Assembly: GCA_934486615.1 (NCBI GenBank)
Contig: CAKSQO010000014.1
Location: forward strand, 1 to 40,315
DNA length: 40,315 nucleotides
Reading direction: 5' to 3'
Source: an uncultured Eubacteriales bacterium
GTDB taxonomy: Bacteria; Bacillota; Clostridia; Oscillospirales; Acutalibacteraceae
This document shows, in pieces, positions 1-7,600 of the stretch. Numbering within the stretch: the stretch's first letter is position 1; each line of letters opens with the position of its first letter. Position numbers and translations under genes: made by a program. The notes beneath the pieces are model-generated. The model was given only the letters and a program-made list of their open reading frames with translations. It was not told where the DNA came from and did no database searches.

Positions 1-205
1 GCCGCCGTGAGCGGCTGTCAGCGAAGCTGACTGAGGGGATCGACTGATCACGCACCGTTCTTATTGCGCGAGGAAGCGGTTAAATTAACTTGCTGCACAT
101 AAACGCGGACAAACAGCCTTCGGCTGCGCGGGGCAACTGTTTCCGATAACCCCACGCGCTCACCCGTGGACAAACACCCTTTGGGTGCGCGGACAAACAG
201 GCTGC
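1..205 (-). repeat. Composite intergenic repeat (inverted copy of the 1105-1340 block)
   Basis: No gene is visible here. Read on the minus strand the stretch carries the same modules in the same order as the plus strand at about 1105-1260: a 'cacccaaagggtg' palindrome, 'tttgtccgcg', 'gtgcagc', 'gcgcaataagaacggtgcg', and 'cagtc(a/g)gct-cgc(t/c)gacagccg'. The same modules recur near 18.4, 18.8, 26.4, 30.8 and 38.5 kb. It also contains a small hairpin (aaacaggcgcagcctgttt, 189-211 region) just downstream of the XRE gene that may help end its transcript. Confidence 0.75.
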
Positions 206-211
206 GCCTGT

Positions 212-457
212 TTAGGCGGAGAGACCGTCGGTGGAAACTAAATCGGGCTTTATCAGCTCGTCGGCGCTGATGTCGAACAGCTTCGACAGCTTGTACAGCG
301 CGGGAATGGGCGGCAGCGACTTGCCCGTCTCGTAATAGCTGTAGGTCGAGCGCTCGATGCCGAGGTAGTCGGCAACCTGCTGCTGCTTGATGGAACGCGC
401 GCGTCTGGCTTCTCTGAGCTTGCGCCCGAGCGGAGCGCCGTGAACTGCTTCGTACAT
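212..457 (-). CDS. XRE-family helix-turn-helix transcriptional regulator
   Basis: This 81-aa protein is essentially one Cro/CI-type HTH domain (about residues 12-68). The recognition region reads KQQQVADYLGIERSTYSYYE, followed by the usual family ending GKSLPPIPALYKLSKLFDIS, and a short acidic tail. It should bind DNA as a dimer; no effector domain is present and the target is unknown. The ATG is preceded by AAGGAG with good spacing. A weak promoter-like pair (TTTAAC-16-TATGTA, 628-655 minus) lies about 170 bp upstream. The nearest gene upstream on this strand is the SASP gene, from which it is separated by a terminator. Regulation of a neighbouring gene or of itself is possible but not shown. 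Confidence 0.85.
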   Translation of the reverse strand: MYEAVHGAPLGRKLREARRARSIKQQQVADYLGIERSTYSYYETGKSLPPIPALYKLSKLFDISADELIKPDLVSTDGLSA

Positions 458-475
458 AATTATTTCTCCTTGCGT

Positions 476-761
476 TTGATAAATATTTAAAGCTCCTGAA
501 AACGAAAATTCAAAAGCGGATTATCGGGCGGCAGCGGCGCGTCGGCGGTTGATGTGGGTCCCGGTCAGCATCACAGCCGACTTTGCCTGCCACTGTTTGT
601 ATTTTAACCGACTGTGTGGAAATAATCTACATACTATTCTACAAAAAAAGTTAAAAATTCTATCGAATTGCCCGGATTTGAGCTGAAATCGACGAATTTT
701 GACATGTTTGCAGGCGGAATTCAGCGATTATTTTACCTCGCAACTGCAAATAATAGCCTTG
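476..761. other. Intergenic region between SASP and the XRE gene
   Basis: No gene seen. The right half is AT-rich compared with the rest of the window. The only signal is the weak minus-strand promoter-like pair TTTAAC (650-655) and TATGTA (628-633), 16 bp apart, which could drive the XRE gene with a leader of about 165 nt. Confidence 0.35.
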
Positions 762-803
762 AAAAAAGCGACAGCCCTCGGCTGAAAATGCCGAAGGCTG
801 TCC
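762..803 (-). terminator. Intrinsic terminator of the SASP gene
   Basis: On the minus strand GACAGCC and a CGGC/GCCG inner stem fold back onto GGGCTGTC, followed by a run of T residues (plus-strand aaaaaa at 762-767). It lies 22 bp after the SASP stop codon. Confidence 0.85.
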
Positions 804-825
804 GAAATGTCAGCTTAAAAGGCTT

Positions 826-1020
826 TTACTTCATGCTGTTCTCGTAAGACTCGATCATCTTCTTGACCATCTGGCCGCCGACAGAGCCTGCCTGCTTGGA
901 AGTAAGGTCGCCGTTATAGCCCTGTTTAAGATTTACACCGACCTCGGCGGCGGCTTCCATCTTGAAACGGTCGAGAGCGTCGCGCGCCTCGGGGACGTTG
1001 ATCTTGTTGCTCTTAGCCAT
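826..1020 (-). CDS. Alpha/beta-type small acid-soluble spore protein (SASP)
   Basis: This 64-aa protein matches the alpha/beta SASP family along its length. It has the N-terminal EARDALDRFKMEAAAEVGV block and the second signature block GYNGDLTSKQAGSVGGQMVK. Proteins of this family coat spore DNA, shift it to an A-like form and protect it from UV and chemical damage; they are degraded by the Gpr protease on germination. The Gpr cleavage region is normally around the E-[FIV]-A-type site in the first block; here the equivalent stretch is FKMEAAAEVG. AAGGAGTG precedes the ATG with 8-nt spacing. A sigma-G-like promoter (TTCATA-18-CACACTA) lies 43-73 bp upstream, fitting forespore expression. The gene shows that the organism sporulates or descends from a sporulating lineage. 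Confidence 0.95.
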   Translation of the reverse strand: MAKSNKINVPEARDALDRFKMEAAAEVGVNLKQGYNGDLTSKQAGSVGGQMVKKMIESYENSMK

Positions 1021-1062
1021 GCTTTTTCACTCCTTTTCACAAGTTGTTTGCGTTTGCAATCT

Positions 1063-1093
1063 TAGTGTGTGAGCCTCCCGAAAGAAATATGAA
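1063..1093 (-). promoter_or_regulatory. Candidate sigma-G-type promoter for the SASP gene
   Basis: The minus strand reads TTCATA, an 18-bp spacer, then CACACTA. This resembles the forespore sigma-G pattern (G/T-x-ATA and CATxxTA), but neither box is perfect. The assignment rests partly on SASP genes being sigma-G targets in known spore formers. Confidence 0.35.
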
Positions 1094-1104
1094 ATCCAAT
1101 TTCA

Positions 1105-1340
1105 CCCACGGGGTGCTTGTCCGCGCACCCAAAGGGTGTTTGTTCGCGTTTGGGTGCAGCGGGTTATTGGGAGATCCAACCCCGCGCAATAAGAACGGTG
1201 CGTAATTTTACGATCCCTCCAGTCGGCTACGCCGACAGCCGCTTACGGCGGCGGTCCCTTTTGTCTGCTCAGCAGACATTTGCCCGCACTGCGGGGAATA
1301 ACCCTTTACGCAAAGGAGCCTTTGGTGCGCTGCTTATTTC
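1105..1340 (+). repeat. Composite intergenic repeat block
   Basis: The block contains the modules caccc-aaa-gggtg, 'gcgcaataagaacggtgcg', 'cagtcggctacgccgacagc' and 'tttacgcaaaggagcctttgg'. Versions recur at 1-205 (inverted), 18.36-18.61, 18.78-18.88, 26.40-26.50, 30.72-30.84 and 38.49-38.64 kb. Open frames through it lack ribosome binding sites and recognisable domains, so no gene is called. Confidence 0.75.
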
Positions 1341-1364
1341 TAATTCCAAATCCGTGCCGAAGGC

Positions 1365-1471
1365 ACTCCTCACCTCTTACCTCTTCACTCTTACTTCTTA
1401 CCTAAAAAAACGCCCCGCGGGAGCGCTGCTTCAGCGAGTCTCAAACTCGCTTTGCAACAACTCACGCGGGG
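1365..1471 (-). terminator. Long-hairpin repeat, copy A, in terminator orientation after the CAP-like lipoprotein gene
   Basis: A 59-nt imperfect palindrome at 1413-1471 opens with CCCCGCG and closes with CGCGGGG. On the minus strand it is followed by CGTTTTTTTAGGTAAG and a purine-rich tract (AAGAAGTAAGAGGTAAGAGG). Related copies are at 16679-16739, 18681-18740 and 26072-26127. Position after the stop codon at 1541 and the T-run suggest that it terminates that gene. Confidence 0.75.
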
Positions 1472-1540
1472 TAAATTTTTTAAATAATGTGCGCTCGGCC
1501 GTGCGCGGACAAACCGTCCTCGGCGGCGCGTATCAAAATC

Positions 1541-2434
1541 TTACTCGAGGTAGAGCATGATGCACCAGTAGGTGATGTCGTTGCTCTTGAAGCAGCCGAT
1601 ACCGATATAGCTGTACTCGCCGTCGGCGCTGAGAAGGGTTTTCTTGTTGTCCTCGTTCTTTACGATAGCGTCGTAAGCGGTCTTAACGGTGTCGTAAGTG
1701 TCGCCCCAAGAATAGATCTGAGCGGATCCGCGGACATAGATGCCGTAGTCGGAGTAGACGGTCGACTGGGCCTTGTAGTTGCCTTCGGCATCCTTAAGAA
1801 CGCGGGTGTCGTCCATCTTGCCGTCGCCCTCGGCAGCTTCCTCAAAAGCACGCTCGGTAGCGGCGCGGGTGAGGATCTTGCTCTCGGGCAGCTCGGTCAG
1901 ACCTGCATCGGTGCGGGCCTTGTTGATAAGAGAAAGCATCTCGGCAATCTTGGTCTCGTCATCGTCGACGCGGTAAACGACGACCTTTACGCTGGCCTTG
2001 AAGTTTCTGTCGTTGGTGATGATCTTAACGGTGGTGCAGCCGGCCTCAATGCCGAGAACCTTGCCGTCCTTGTCAACCTTGACAATGTCGGTATTGCTGC
2101 TCTCGAAGTAAACGGACGGATCGGCAGCGTCGCTCGGGTTGATGGTGTATTTCAGGGTAGCGGTCTTGCCTGCAGGGACATAAATGGTAGCGTTTTCGTC
2201 CGGAATGAGAATGGACTGAACGTGCTTGCCGTTGCCGACCTTGGCGGCGACCTTCTTGGACTCCTCACCGATGGTGTCGTAGGTTATCGTGAGGTCAATC
2301 TTGCCGTCCTTGTTGACCTTTACGGAAGCTGCGCCGGATGAGGACTTTTTATCCTTATCCTTATCGCCATTGCAGCCTGCGAAGAGCCCTGCGACCATAA
2401 TGACCGACAGGACGAGTGCCAATAACTTTTTCAT
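1541..2434 (-). CDS. Lipoprotein with a BIG2-like domain and a degenerate CAP/SCP-like domain
   Basis: The 297-aa protein starts with a lipoprotein signal peptide whose lipobox is LFAGC (Cys20), followed by a charged linker (DKDKDKKSSSG). Residues about 75-150 look like a bacterial Ig-like group 2 domain (TLKYTINPSDA ... VDKDGKVLGIEAGCTTVKI). Residues about 155-297 look like a CAP/SCP domain: LINKARTDAGL near its start, then RAATERAFEEA, and IGIGCFKSNDITYWCIMLYL at the end. The two histidines usual in CAP domains are missing: the H-T-R motif reads DDTR, and the region that normally contains G-H-R-x-N reads NEDNKKTLL. It is probably an anchored surface protein with a binding rather than metal-dependent role. 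GGAGGAG precedes the ATG. Confidence 0.8.
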   Translation of the reverse strand: MKKLLALVLSVIMVAGLFAGCNGDKDKDKKSSSGAASVKVNKDGKIDLTITYDTIGEESKKVAAKVGNGKHVQSILIPDENATIYVPAGKTATLKYTINPSDAADPSVYFESSNTDIVKVDKDGKVLGIEAGCTTVKIITNDRNFKASVKVVVYRVDDDETKIAEMLSLINKARTDAGLTELPESKILTRAATERAFEEAAEGDGKMDDTRVLKDAEGNYKAQSTVYSDYGIYVRGSAQIYSWGDTYDTVKTAYDAIVKNEDNKKTLLSADGEYSYIGIGCFKSNDITYWCIMLYLE

Positions 2435-2548
2435 ACTAATCTCCTCCGTTTACCGCCGTGGCGGATTTTTATAAACTGTCGTTTCCAAAGAAACACAGTG
2501 GAAACCAAAATAAGGCAGACGCTTTAAGTGCCGTGATTAAAAGTGCCT

Positions 2549-3223
2549 TCAGCGCTTTTGAACCGTTTCGCCCGACTGCTTGACTATAGTCCGCTCGGGT
2601 ATGAAGCCGCGCACCATTGTCAGCGGATATACCGTCGAGCCGCGGCCGATGACCGTTCCCGGACAAAGCACCGCGTTGCAGCCTATCTCGGAGCTGTCGC
2701 CGACCATAGCGCCGAACTTTTTAAGCCCCGTGATGATGCGCCCCGACACGGTCGATACGGTGACGAGAGACTTGTCACTCTTGACGTTGCTGGTGACGGC
2801 GCCCGCGCCCATGTGCGCCCTGTAGCCGAGCACGGAGTCGCCGACGTAGTTGTAATGCGGCACCTGTACGTTGTCAAACAGCACCACGTTTTTAAGCTCC
2901 GTTGAATTGCCGACGACGCAGTCCTTGCCGATGATGACTCCGCCGCGAATGAACGCGCAGTGGCGCACCTCGGCACGCTCGTCGATTACGGCAGGACCGG
3001 CGATGAAAGCGGTCGGCGCGACGGTGGCGCTTTTTGCGACCCAGACATCGGGTGCGATCTGATCAAAGTGCTCGCTGTCGAGCGTCGGGCCGAGCTTACG
3101 GATATAATCCTTTATCCCCGCGAGGACGCTCCACGGCTCGCTTACGTCGGAGAAAAGCTCCGCCGCCACCGTGTGCCCGAGATCGAACAGCGCGCTTACC
3201 GAAATTCCTTTCAATGTTTCCAC
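2549..3223 (-). CDS. Left-handed beta-helix (hexapeptide repeat) protein, GlmU C-terminal-like
   Basis: The 224-aa protein has an N-terminal helical part (1-50), then many imperfect hexapeptide turns from about residue 58 (VWVAKSATVAPTAFIAGPAV, IRGGVIIGKDCVVG, IGCNAVLCPGTVIGRGSTVYP). This is the triangular beta-helix of sugar-nucleotide acyltransferases. Conserved elements such as NYVGDSVLG and HMGAGAVTSN resemble the acetyltransferase half of GlmU and related UDP-GlcNAc-type proteins, but the nucleotidyltransferase half is absent, so the substrate is not fixed. The first possible start is GTG at 3223; a TTG three codons later, behind a GGGGGTGG stretch, is an alternative. It stands alone, divergent from zapA, with promoter TTGAAT-17-TAAAAT at 3285-3313. 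Confidence 0.75.
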   Translation of the reverse strand: METLKGISVSALFDLGHTVAAELFSDVSEPWSVLAGIKDYIRKLGPTLDSEHFDQIAPDVWVAKSATVAPTAFIAGPAVIDERAEVRHCAFIRGGVIIGKDCVVGNSTELKNVVLFDNVQVPHYNYVGDSVLGYRAHMGAGAVTSNVKSDKSLVTVSTVSGRIITGLKKFGAMVGDSSEIGCNAVLCPGTVIGRGSTVYPLTMVRGFIPERTIVKQSGETVQKR

Positions 3224-3284
3224 CCCCGCAGAACATTCGGAAAATCAAAAACGTACGACCGATATTTTGCAATTCGGTACGCTT

Positions 3285-3313
3285 ATTTTACATCACAATC
3301 GCCAATTATTCAA
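3285..3313 (-). promoter_or_regulatory. Sigma-A-like promoter of the beta-helix protein gene
   Basis: The minus strand reads TTGAAT, a 17-bp spacer and TAAAAT, about 60 bp upstream of the start codon. Confidence 0.55.
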
Positions 3314-3426
3314 GAGGTATTTTCAATTATTTGTTAAAAATATACGGAATGTGAATATGACTGCCCTGATTATAGACGAATACGGAAAATAAAGCCTGCA
3401 ATTTTCGACCTAAATCAAAAAAACTC

Positions 3427-3455
3427 TTTATTATGCGCGCGGTTTGTAGTATTAT
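3427..3455 (+). promoter_or_regulatory. Sigma-A-like promoter of the zapA operon
   Basis: TTTATT, a 17-bp spacer and TATTAT, about 33 bp upstream of the zapA TTG start and within an AT-rich stretch. A weak -35 box lowers confidence. Confidence 0.45.
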
Positions 3456-3487
3456 ATTATAAATAATGTATATCAGGGGTGATATAA

Positions 3488-3832
3488 TTGACTAAAAAGG
3501 TCAGACTCGTCATCGCGGGCAACGAATACTACGTCAACACCGACGACGAGGGATATATCCGCACTCTTGCAAGCGAGCTGGACAACGCGATGTCGACCGT
3601 AGCGAAGAAGAATCCGTGCCTGTCAACGACGATGGCGGCGGTCATATGCGCGCTTGAGATAAGCGACAGGGAAGCGCAGCTTAAAAAGGAGATCGAACGC
3701 CTTGAGCGCGAAGTGCGCCGCGCGACCGAGGACACCGCCTCGGCAACGGTCGAGGCCAACGAGGCTGTGCGCGAGATAGAGCGGCTGAGCCGCGAGAACG
3801 CGCGCCTGCGCGCTGTACTGAGCGAGAAGTGA
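3488..3832 (+). CDS. zapA: Cell division protein ZapA-like
   Basis: The 114-aa protein opens with the ZapA fold signature VRLVIAGNEYYVNTDDEGYI, followed by a dimer-forming helix (LASELDNAM) and a long charged coiled coil (about residues 65-114, rich in E/R heptads). ZapA binds FtsZ and stabilises Z-ring filaments at midcell. The start is TTG, chosen because AGGGGTGA sits 6 nt upstream and the family motif begins right after it. Its last codon overlaps the GTG start of the U32 gene (GTGA), so translation of the two is probably coupled. It heads a block of division and cell-shape genes. Confidence 0.88.
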   Translation: MTKKVRLVIAGNEYYVNTDDEGYIRTLASELDNAMSTVAKKNPCLSTTMAAVICALEISDREAQLKKEIERLEREVRRATEDTASATVEANEAVREIERLSRENARLRAVLSEK

Positions 3833-5853
3833 AACCCGAAGTTTTAGCTCCCGCAGGCAGCCGTGAAGCGCTCGAAGCCGCCGTCAGAAGCGGCGCGGAC
3901 GCGGTCTATCTCGGCATGGGCGGCTTCAACGCCCGACGCGGAGCTTCCAACTTTGACGGCGACGATTATATCAGCGCTGTCGAATATTGTCACATTCGCG
4001 GCGTGCGTGTCTACCTCACGCTCAACACCCTTGTCTCCGACGCGGAGCTTGAAAGCGTACTCGACTGCGTCGCCCTCGCCTGCAAAGCGGGAACGGACGC
4101 GGTCATAGTGCAGGACTTGGGGCTTGCGCGCCTTATTCGTGAATCGGCGCCCGGGCTGCGGCTGCACGCGTCGACCCAGCTTTCGGTGCACTCCGAGAGC
4201 GCGCTTGAGCGGCTGGCCGAGGCGGGCTTCAGGCGTGTGGTGCTCGCGCGCGAGCTTGACAAAAGCGCCGTATCCCGCATTACCGCGCGGGCAAAAGCGC
4301 TCGGGATAGAGACCGAGGTGTTCGTTCACGGCGCGCTGTGTATGTGCCTGTCGGGTCAGTGCTATTTAAGCGGAGTTATCGGGCAGCGCAGCGGCAACCG
4401 CGGAATGTGCGCGCAGCCGTGCCGCCTGGCCTTTGCCGACGGCAGCTATCCGCTGAGCCTTAAGGATATGTCGCTCATCGACCACGTCGGCGAACTTGAA
4501 GAAACGGGAGTCGGCTCCTTCAAAATTGAGGGCCGCTTAAAGCGCCCCGAGTACGTCGCAGCCGCGGTCAACGCCATACGCTGCGCGGTCGACAGCGGCT
4601 TTGCCGATGAAAAGGCGCGCTCGCTTGCCGAAGGCGTGTTCGGCCGCAGCGGGCACACCGACGGCTACTTCACCGCCCGCACGGGCAGCGCGATGTTCGG
4701 CCGCCGTACCGACGACGAAAAGCTGCGCTCGGCCGAGGTGCTGAAGCTTACTCACGAGCTGTACCGTCTTGAGCGGCAGAGCGTCGGCGTGAGCGCCGAG
4801 CTGACCGTCAACGCAGGCGCGCCGAGCGCGCTCAAAATGAGCGACGGCGAGCACACCGTGACTGCCTTCGGAGCGGTCGCCGAGCCTGCGCTCAGGCTGC
4901 CGCTCGACGCCGAACGCGCGCGGGCGCTGTGCTCAAAGCTCGGCAACACGCCGTTTAAGCTTAATGAATTTGACTGCTGCGTCGGCGAGGGTCTGACCCT
5001 GCCCGCCGCCGCGATAAACGAGCTGCGCCGCGCCGCGTGCGAGCAGCTTATCAGTGAACGCAAAGGCGGCGCAAAGCCGTTTAAGCGCCCGAACCCCGCC
5101 GATTTTTCGGCCAAAGGCGGCGCGTGCGGCCGCACGCGCATATTTGCCCGCTTTGCAAGCAAAAAGCAGCTGCCTAACGATTTGAGCGGCCTTGACCGCG
5201 TTTATCTGCCGCTCGGCGCTGACTTTGACGGCCTGAACGGCTTTTCGGGCGAGGTCGGAGCTGAGCTGCCGCGCGCGATGTTCGACGGCGAAGAGAACGT
5301 GAAGCGGCAGCTTGAGCGGCTGCCCGAGGGCGTTGAATACGCCCTGTGCAACAACATCGCGAGCATAACTCTTGCGCGCGCTGCGGGACTTAAAGCTCAC
5401 GCGGGCTTCGGTATGAACGTTTTCAACAGCGTGACTGTCAGCGAGTTGAAAACTCTTTGCGGCGACATTACCCTCTCGTTCGAGCTGACCCTCGCGGCCG
5501 CCGCCCGGGTGGGAGCGGGCGGAGTTATCGCCTACGGCCGACTGCCGCTGATGCTTACGCGCAACTGCCCGCGCGGCGGGGTCAAAAGCTGCCGCAGCTG
5601 CCCGCACGAGCTTGTCGACCGCAAGGGCAAGCACTTTCCGCTTGCGTGCAATGCAGGCTACAGCGAGGTGCTCAACTGCCTGCCGCTTGCGCTCAGCTTT
5701 GATAAGGACAGGCTTGACCGCTTCGACTTTGTCGAGCTTTATTTCACCGACGAAACGCCTGAGCGCTGCCGCGAGGTAATCGACGCGTTTGCCGACAGAC
5801 AGCGCGTTTCCGGCGAGACTACGCGCGGGCTTTACTACCGCGGCGTGCTGTAA
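3829..5853 (+). CDS. Peptidase U32 family protein (RlhA/YegQ-like)
   Basis: The 674-aa protein begins with the U32 TIM-barrel hallmark PEVLAPAGSREALEAAVRSGADAVYLG. It has the family cysteine cluster near residues 168-200 (HGALCMCLSGQCYLSG ... GNRGMCAQPCR) and a second Cys-rich patch near 585-612 (NCPRGG, SCRSCPHEL). In E. coli RlhA, a family member, the cysteines support hydroxylation of 23S rRNA C2501, and other members act in tRNA hydroxylation (TrhP) or ubiquinone synthesis. The peptidase label is historical for most members. The C-terminal region (about 390-674) is the DUF3656-like extension seen in long U32 proteins. It starts with GTG overlapping the zapA stop. An RNA modification role is inferred from family knowledge. 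Confidence 0.88.
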   Translation: MKPEVLAPAGSREALEAAVRSGADAVYLGMGGFNARRGASNFDGDDYISAVEYCHIRGVRVYLTLNTLVSDAELESVLDCVALACKAGTDAVIVQDLGLARLIRESAPGLRLHASTQLSVHSESALERLAEAGFRRVVLARELDKSAVSRITARAKALGIETEVFVHGALCMCLSGQCYLSGVIGQRSGNRGMCAQPCRLAFADGSYPLSLKDMSLIDHVGELEETGVGSFKIEGRLKRPEYVAAAVNAIRCAVDSGFADEKARSLAEGVFGRSGHTDGYFTARTGSAMFGRRTDDEKLRSAEVLKLTHELYRLERQSVGVSAELTVNAGAPSALKMSDGEHTVTAFGAVAEPALRLPLDAERARALCSKLGNTPFKLNEFDCCVGEGLTLPAAAINELRRAACEQLISERKGGAKPFKRPNPADFSAKGGACGRTRIFARFASKKQLPNDLSGLDRVYLPLGADFDGLNGFSGEVGAELPRAMFDGEENVKRQLERLPEGVEYALCNNIASITLARAAGLKAHAGFGMNVFNSVTVSELKTLCGDITLSFELTLAAAARVGAGGVIAYGRLPLMLTRNCPRGGVKSCRSCPHELVDRKGKHFPLACNAGYSEVLNCLPLALSFDKDRLDRFDFVELYFTDETPERCREVIDAFADRQRVSGETTRGLYYRGVL

Positions 5854-5876
5854 AAGCCGCTGAAACGGAGGACAGA

Positions 5877-6446
5877 ATGATCTTGGCATCAAACTCGCCG
5901 CGCAGGCGGGAACTGCTTAATATGCTCGGCTTCGACTTTGACGTAAAAGCCGCCGACTGCGACGAGAGCACGAACGGCCTGCCCGCCGGGCAGGCGGTCG
6001 CGGTGCTTTCAAAGCGCAAGGCGCTCGCCGTCGCGGCCGACTGCCCCGACGAGGTCGTGATCGGCTCCGACACGCTCGTGACCATCGACGGCTCGCCACT
6101 GGGCAAGCCGAAGGACGCGGGCGACGCAAGGCGAATGCTCGCTCTCCTTTCGGGCAGGACGCACACTGTCTGCACCGCCGTTACGATAGCGGCGCGGGGA
6201 GCGGCGGAGACGTTCACCGTCACGTCGGAGGTGGAGTTCTACCCGCTCGATAAAGAGGACATCGAATCCTACGTCGCCACCGGCGAGCCGCTTGACAAGG
6301 CGGGCGCTTACGGTATTCAGGGGCGCGGCGCGGCACTTATAAAGCGCATAAGCGGCGATTACTACGCCGTGATGGGGCTGCCGATAGCCGAGCTTGCGCG
6401 GCGGCTCAAAAAATATGGAATTTATCCGCAAAAAGCAGTTGTTTGA
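5877..6446 (+). CDS. maf: Maf-like nucleoside triphosphate pyrophosphatase
   Basis: The 189-aa protein is a full-length Maf/HAM1-fold protein. It starts MILASNSPRRRELL, the phosphate-binding signature, and contains VIGSDTLV (catalytic acidic residue), GKPKDAGDARRML, LSGRTHTVCTAV and DKAGAYGIQGRGA. The family hydrolyses non-canonical nucleotides such as dTTP/UTP analogues or m7GTP to monophosphates and was first linked to septum formation in Bacillus. GGAGG is 6 nt upstream of ATG and the gene follows U32 by 23 bp, so it belongs to the same transcript. The mreB promoter overlaps its stop codon. Maf next to mreBCD is a common arrangement in Firmicutes. Confidence 0.95.
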   Translation: MILASNSPRRRELLNMLGFDFDVKAADCDESTNGLPAGQAVAVLSKRKALAVAADCPDEVVIGSDTLVTIDGSPLGKPKDAGDARRMLALLSGRTHTVCTAVTIAARGAAETFTVTSEVEFYPLDKEDIESYVATGEPLDKAGAYGIQGRGAALIKRISGDYYAVMGLPIAELARRLKKYGIYPQKAVV

Positions 6447-6467
6447 CAGCTCGCCGGCGGTTATAAT
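6439..6467 (+). promoter_or_regulatory. Promoter of the mreBCD-PBP2 operon, overlapping the maf stop codon
   Basis: TTGTTT, a 17-bp spacer and a perfect TATAAT. A better-looking TTGACA begins 4 bp later but would leave only 13 bp of spacer. The start codon of mreB is about 60 bp downstream. Confidence 0.6.
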
Positions 6468-6526
6468 AAAAGGTGGGTCTACCCAAAATTTACATCAAGC
6501 AATCTCATTGACAGGAGAATGAATAT

Positions 6527-7543
6527 ATGTCTATGTTTACAAGGGATATAGGTATCGACCTCGGCACGGCGAACACTCTCGTCTGCGTCAGGGGCAAGGG
6601 AATAATCATGCGCGAGCCGAGCGTTGTCGCGGTCGACGTGCGCAATCTTGCCGTTCGCGCCGTAGGTACGGAGGCTAAGGAAATGATCGGCCGCACGCCG
6701 GGCTCAATCGTCGCCGTGCGCCCGCTCAAGGACGGCGTTATCGCCGACTACGACGTTACCGCGACGATGCTCAAGCGCTTCATTCGCGAGGCGCTCAAGG
6801 GCGGCTTTGTCTCGCGCGCGAGGATCGTCATCTGCATACCCTCGGGCGTTACCGAGGTCGAGGCGCGCGCCGTGCACGACGCCGCCTACCACGCGGGCGC
6901 GAGGAACATCGACCTCATCGAGGAGCCGATGGCTGCAGCGCTCGGCGCCGGCCTGCCCGTGTGGGACGCGGCGGGCAGCATGGTCGTCGACATCGGCGGC
7001 GGCACAAGCGAGGTTGCGATAATATCTCTGGGAGACATCGTCACCTCACGGTCGGTCAGAACCGCCGGCGACGACTTTGACGAGGCCATAATCAACTACA
7101 TTCGCCGCAAGCACAACCTGCTCATCGGCGAGCGCACTGCCGAGGAAATAAAGATAGGGATAGGCTCGGCCTACCCCTATGACGACGAGGGCAGCATGGA
7201 AATAAAGGGTCGCAACCTCATCGACGGCCTGCCTAAGAACGTAACCGTCACGGCCGAGGAGGTGCGCGAAGCGCTTTCGGAGCCGCTGCACAAGGTCATT
7301 GAGGCCATACGTTCCACACTTGAGAATACTCCGCCCGAGCTTGCCGCCGACATTATCGACCGCGGCATAACGCTCACGGGCGGCGGCGCGCTGCTGCGCG
7401 GCATCGACAAGCTGATAAACGAAGAGACGGACATTCCTATTCACATTGCGGACAATCCGCTCGACTGCGTCGTTCTCGGCACGGAGAAGCGCCTTGAGGC
7501 CGACCTGCCGTTCGACACCTACTACAAGCGCCGCAAGTATTAA
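6527..7543 (+). CDS. mreB: Rod shape-determining protein MreB
   Basis: The 338-aa actin-fold ATPase matches MreB throughout. Phosphate-1 loop: GIDLGTANTLV (about 9-19). Phosphate-2 loop: MVVDIGGGTSEVAIISLG (about 152-169). Adenosine motif: LTGGGALLRGID (about 284-295). EEPMAAALGAGLPV is the typical connecting segment. MreB forms membrane-bound filaments that guide lateral cell-wall synthesis together with MreC, MreD and PBP2, all encoded just downstream. The N-terminus MFTRDIGIDLG has a short amphipathic-like stretch possibly used for membrane contact. AGGAG lies 8-9 nt upstream of ATG. Confidence 0.97.
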   Translation: MSMFTRDIGIDLGTANTLVCVRGKGIIMREPSVVAVDVRNLAVRAVGTEAKEMIGRTPGSIVAVRPLKDGVIADYDVTATMLKRFIREALKGGFVSRARIVICIPSGVTEVEARAVHDAAYHAGARNIDLIEEPMAAALGAGLPVWDAAGSMVVDIGGGTSEVAIISLGDIVTSRSVRTAGDDFDEAIINYIRRKHNLLIGERTAEEIKIGIGSAYPYDDEGSMEIKGRNLIDGLPKNVTVTAEEVREALSEPLHKVIEAIRSTLENTPPELAADIIDRGITLTGGGALLRGIDKLINEETDIPIHIADNPLDCVVLGTEKRLEADLPFDTYYKRRKY

Positions 7544-7600
7544 GCCGGGGAAGGCTTAAAAGCACCGAAGCGACATTTTTTCACAAGGCTGGTACAGGTT

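Noticed and set aside
1117..1560. Open frame of 147 codons on the plus strand
   Set aside because: It lies wholly in repeat modules and the hairpin element, has no ribosome binding site and resembles no protein; other frames in repeat blocks (for example 18360-18605, 38144-38449, 38486-38695) were dropped for the same reason.
6443..6467. TTGACA as -35 box of the mreB promoter
   Set aside because: It leaves only 13 bp before TATAAT; TTGTTT four bases earlier gives 17 bp.
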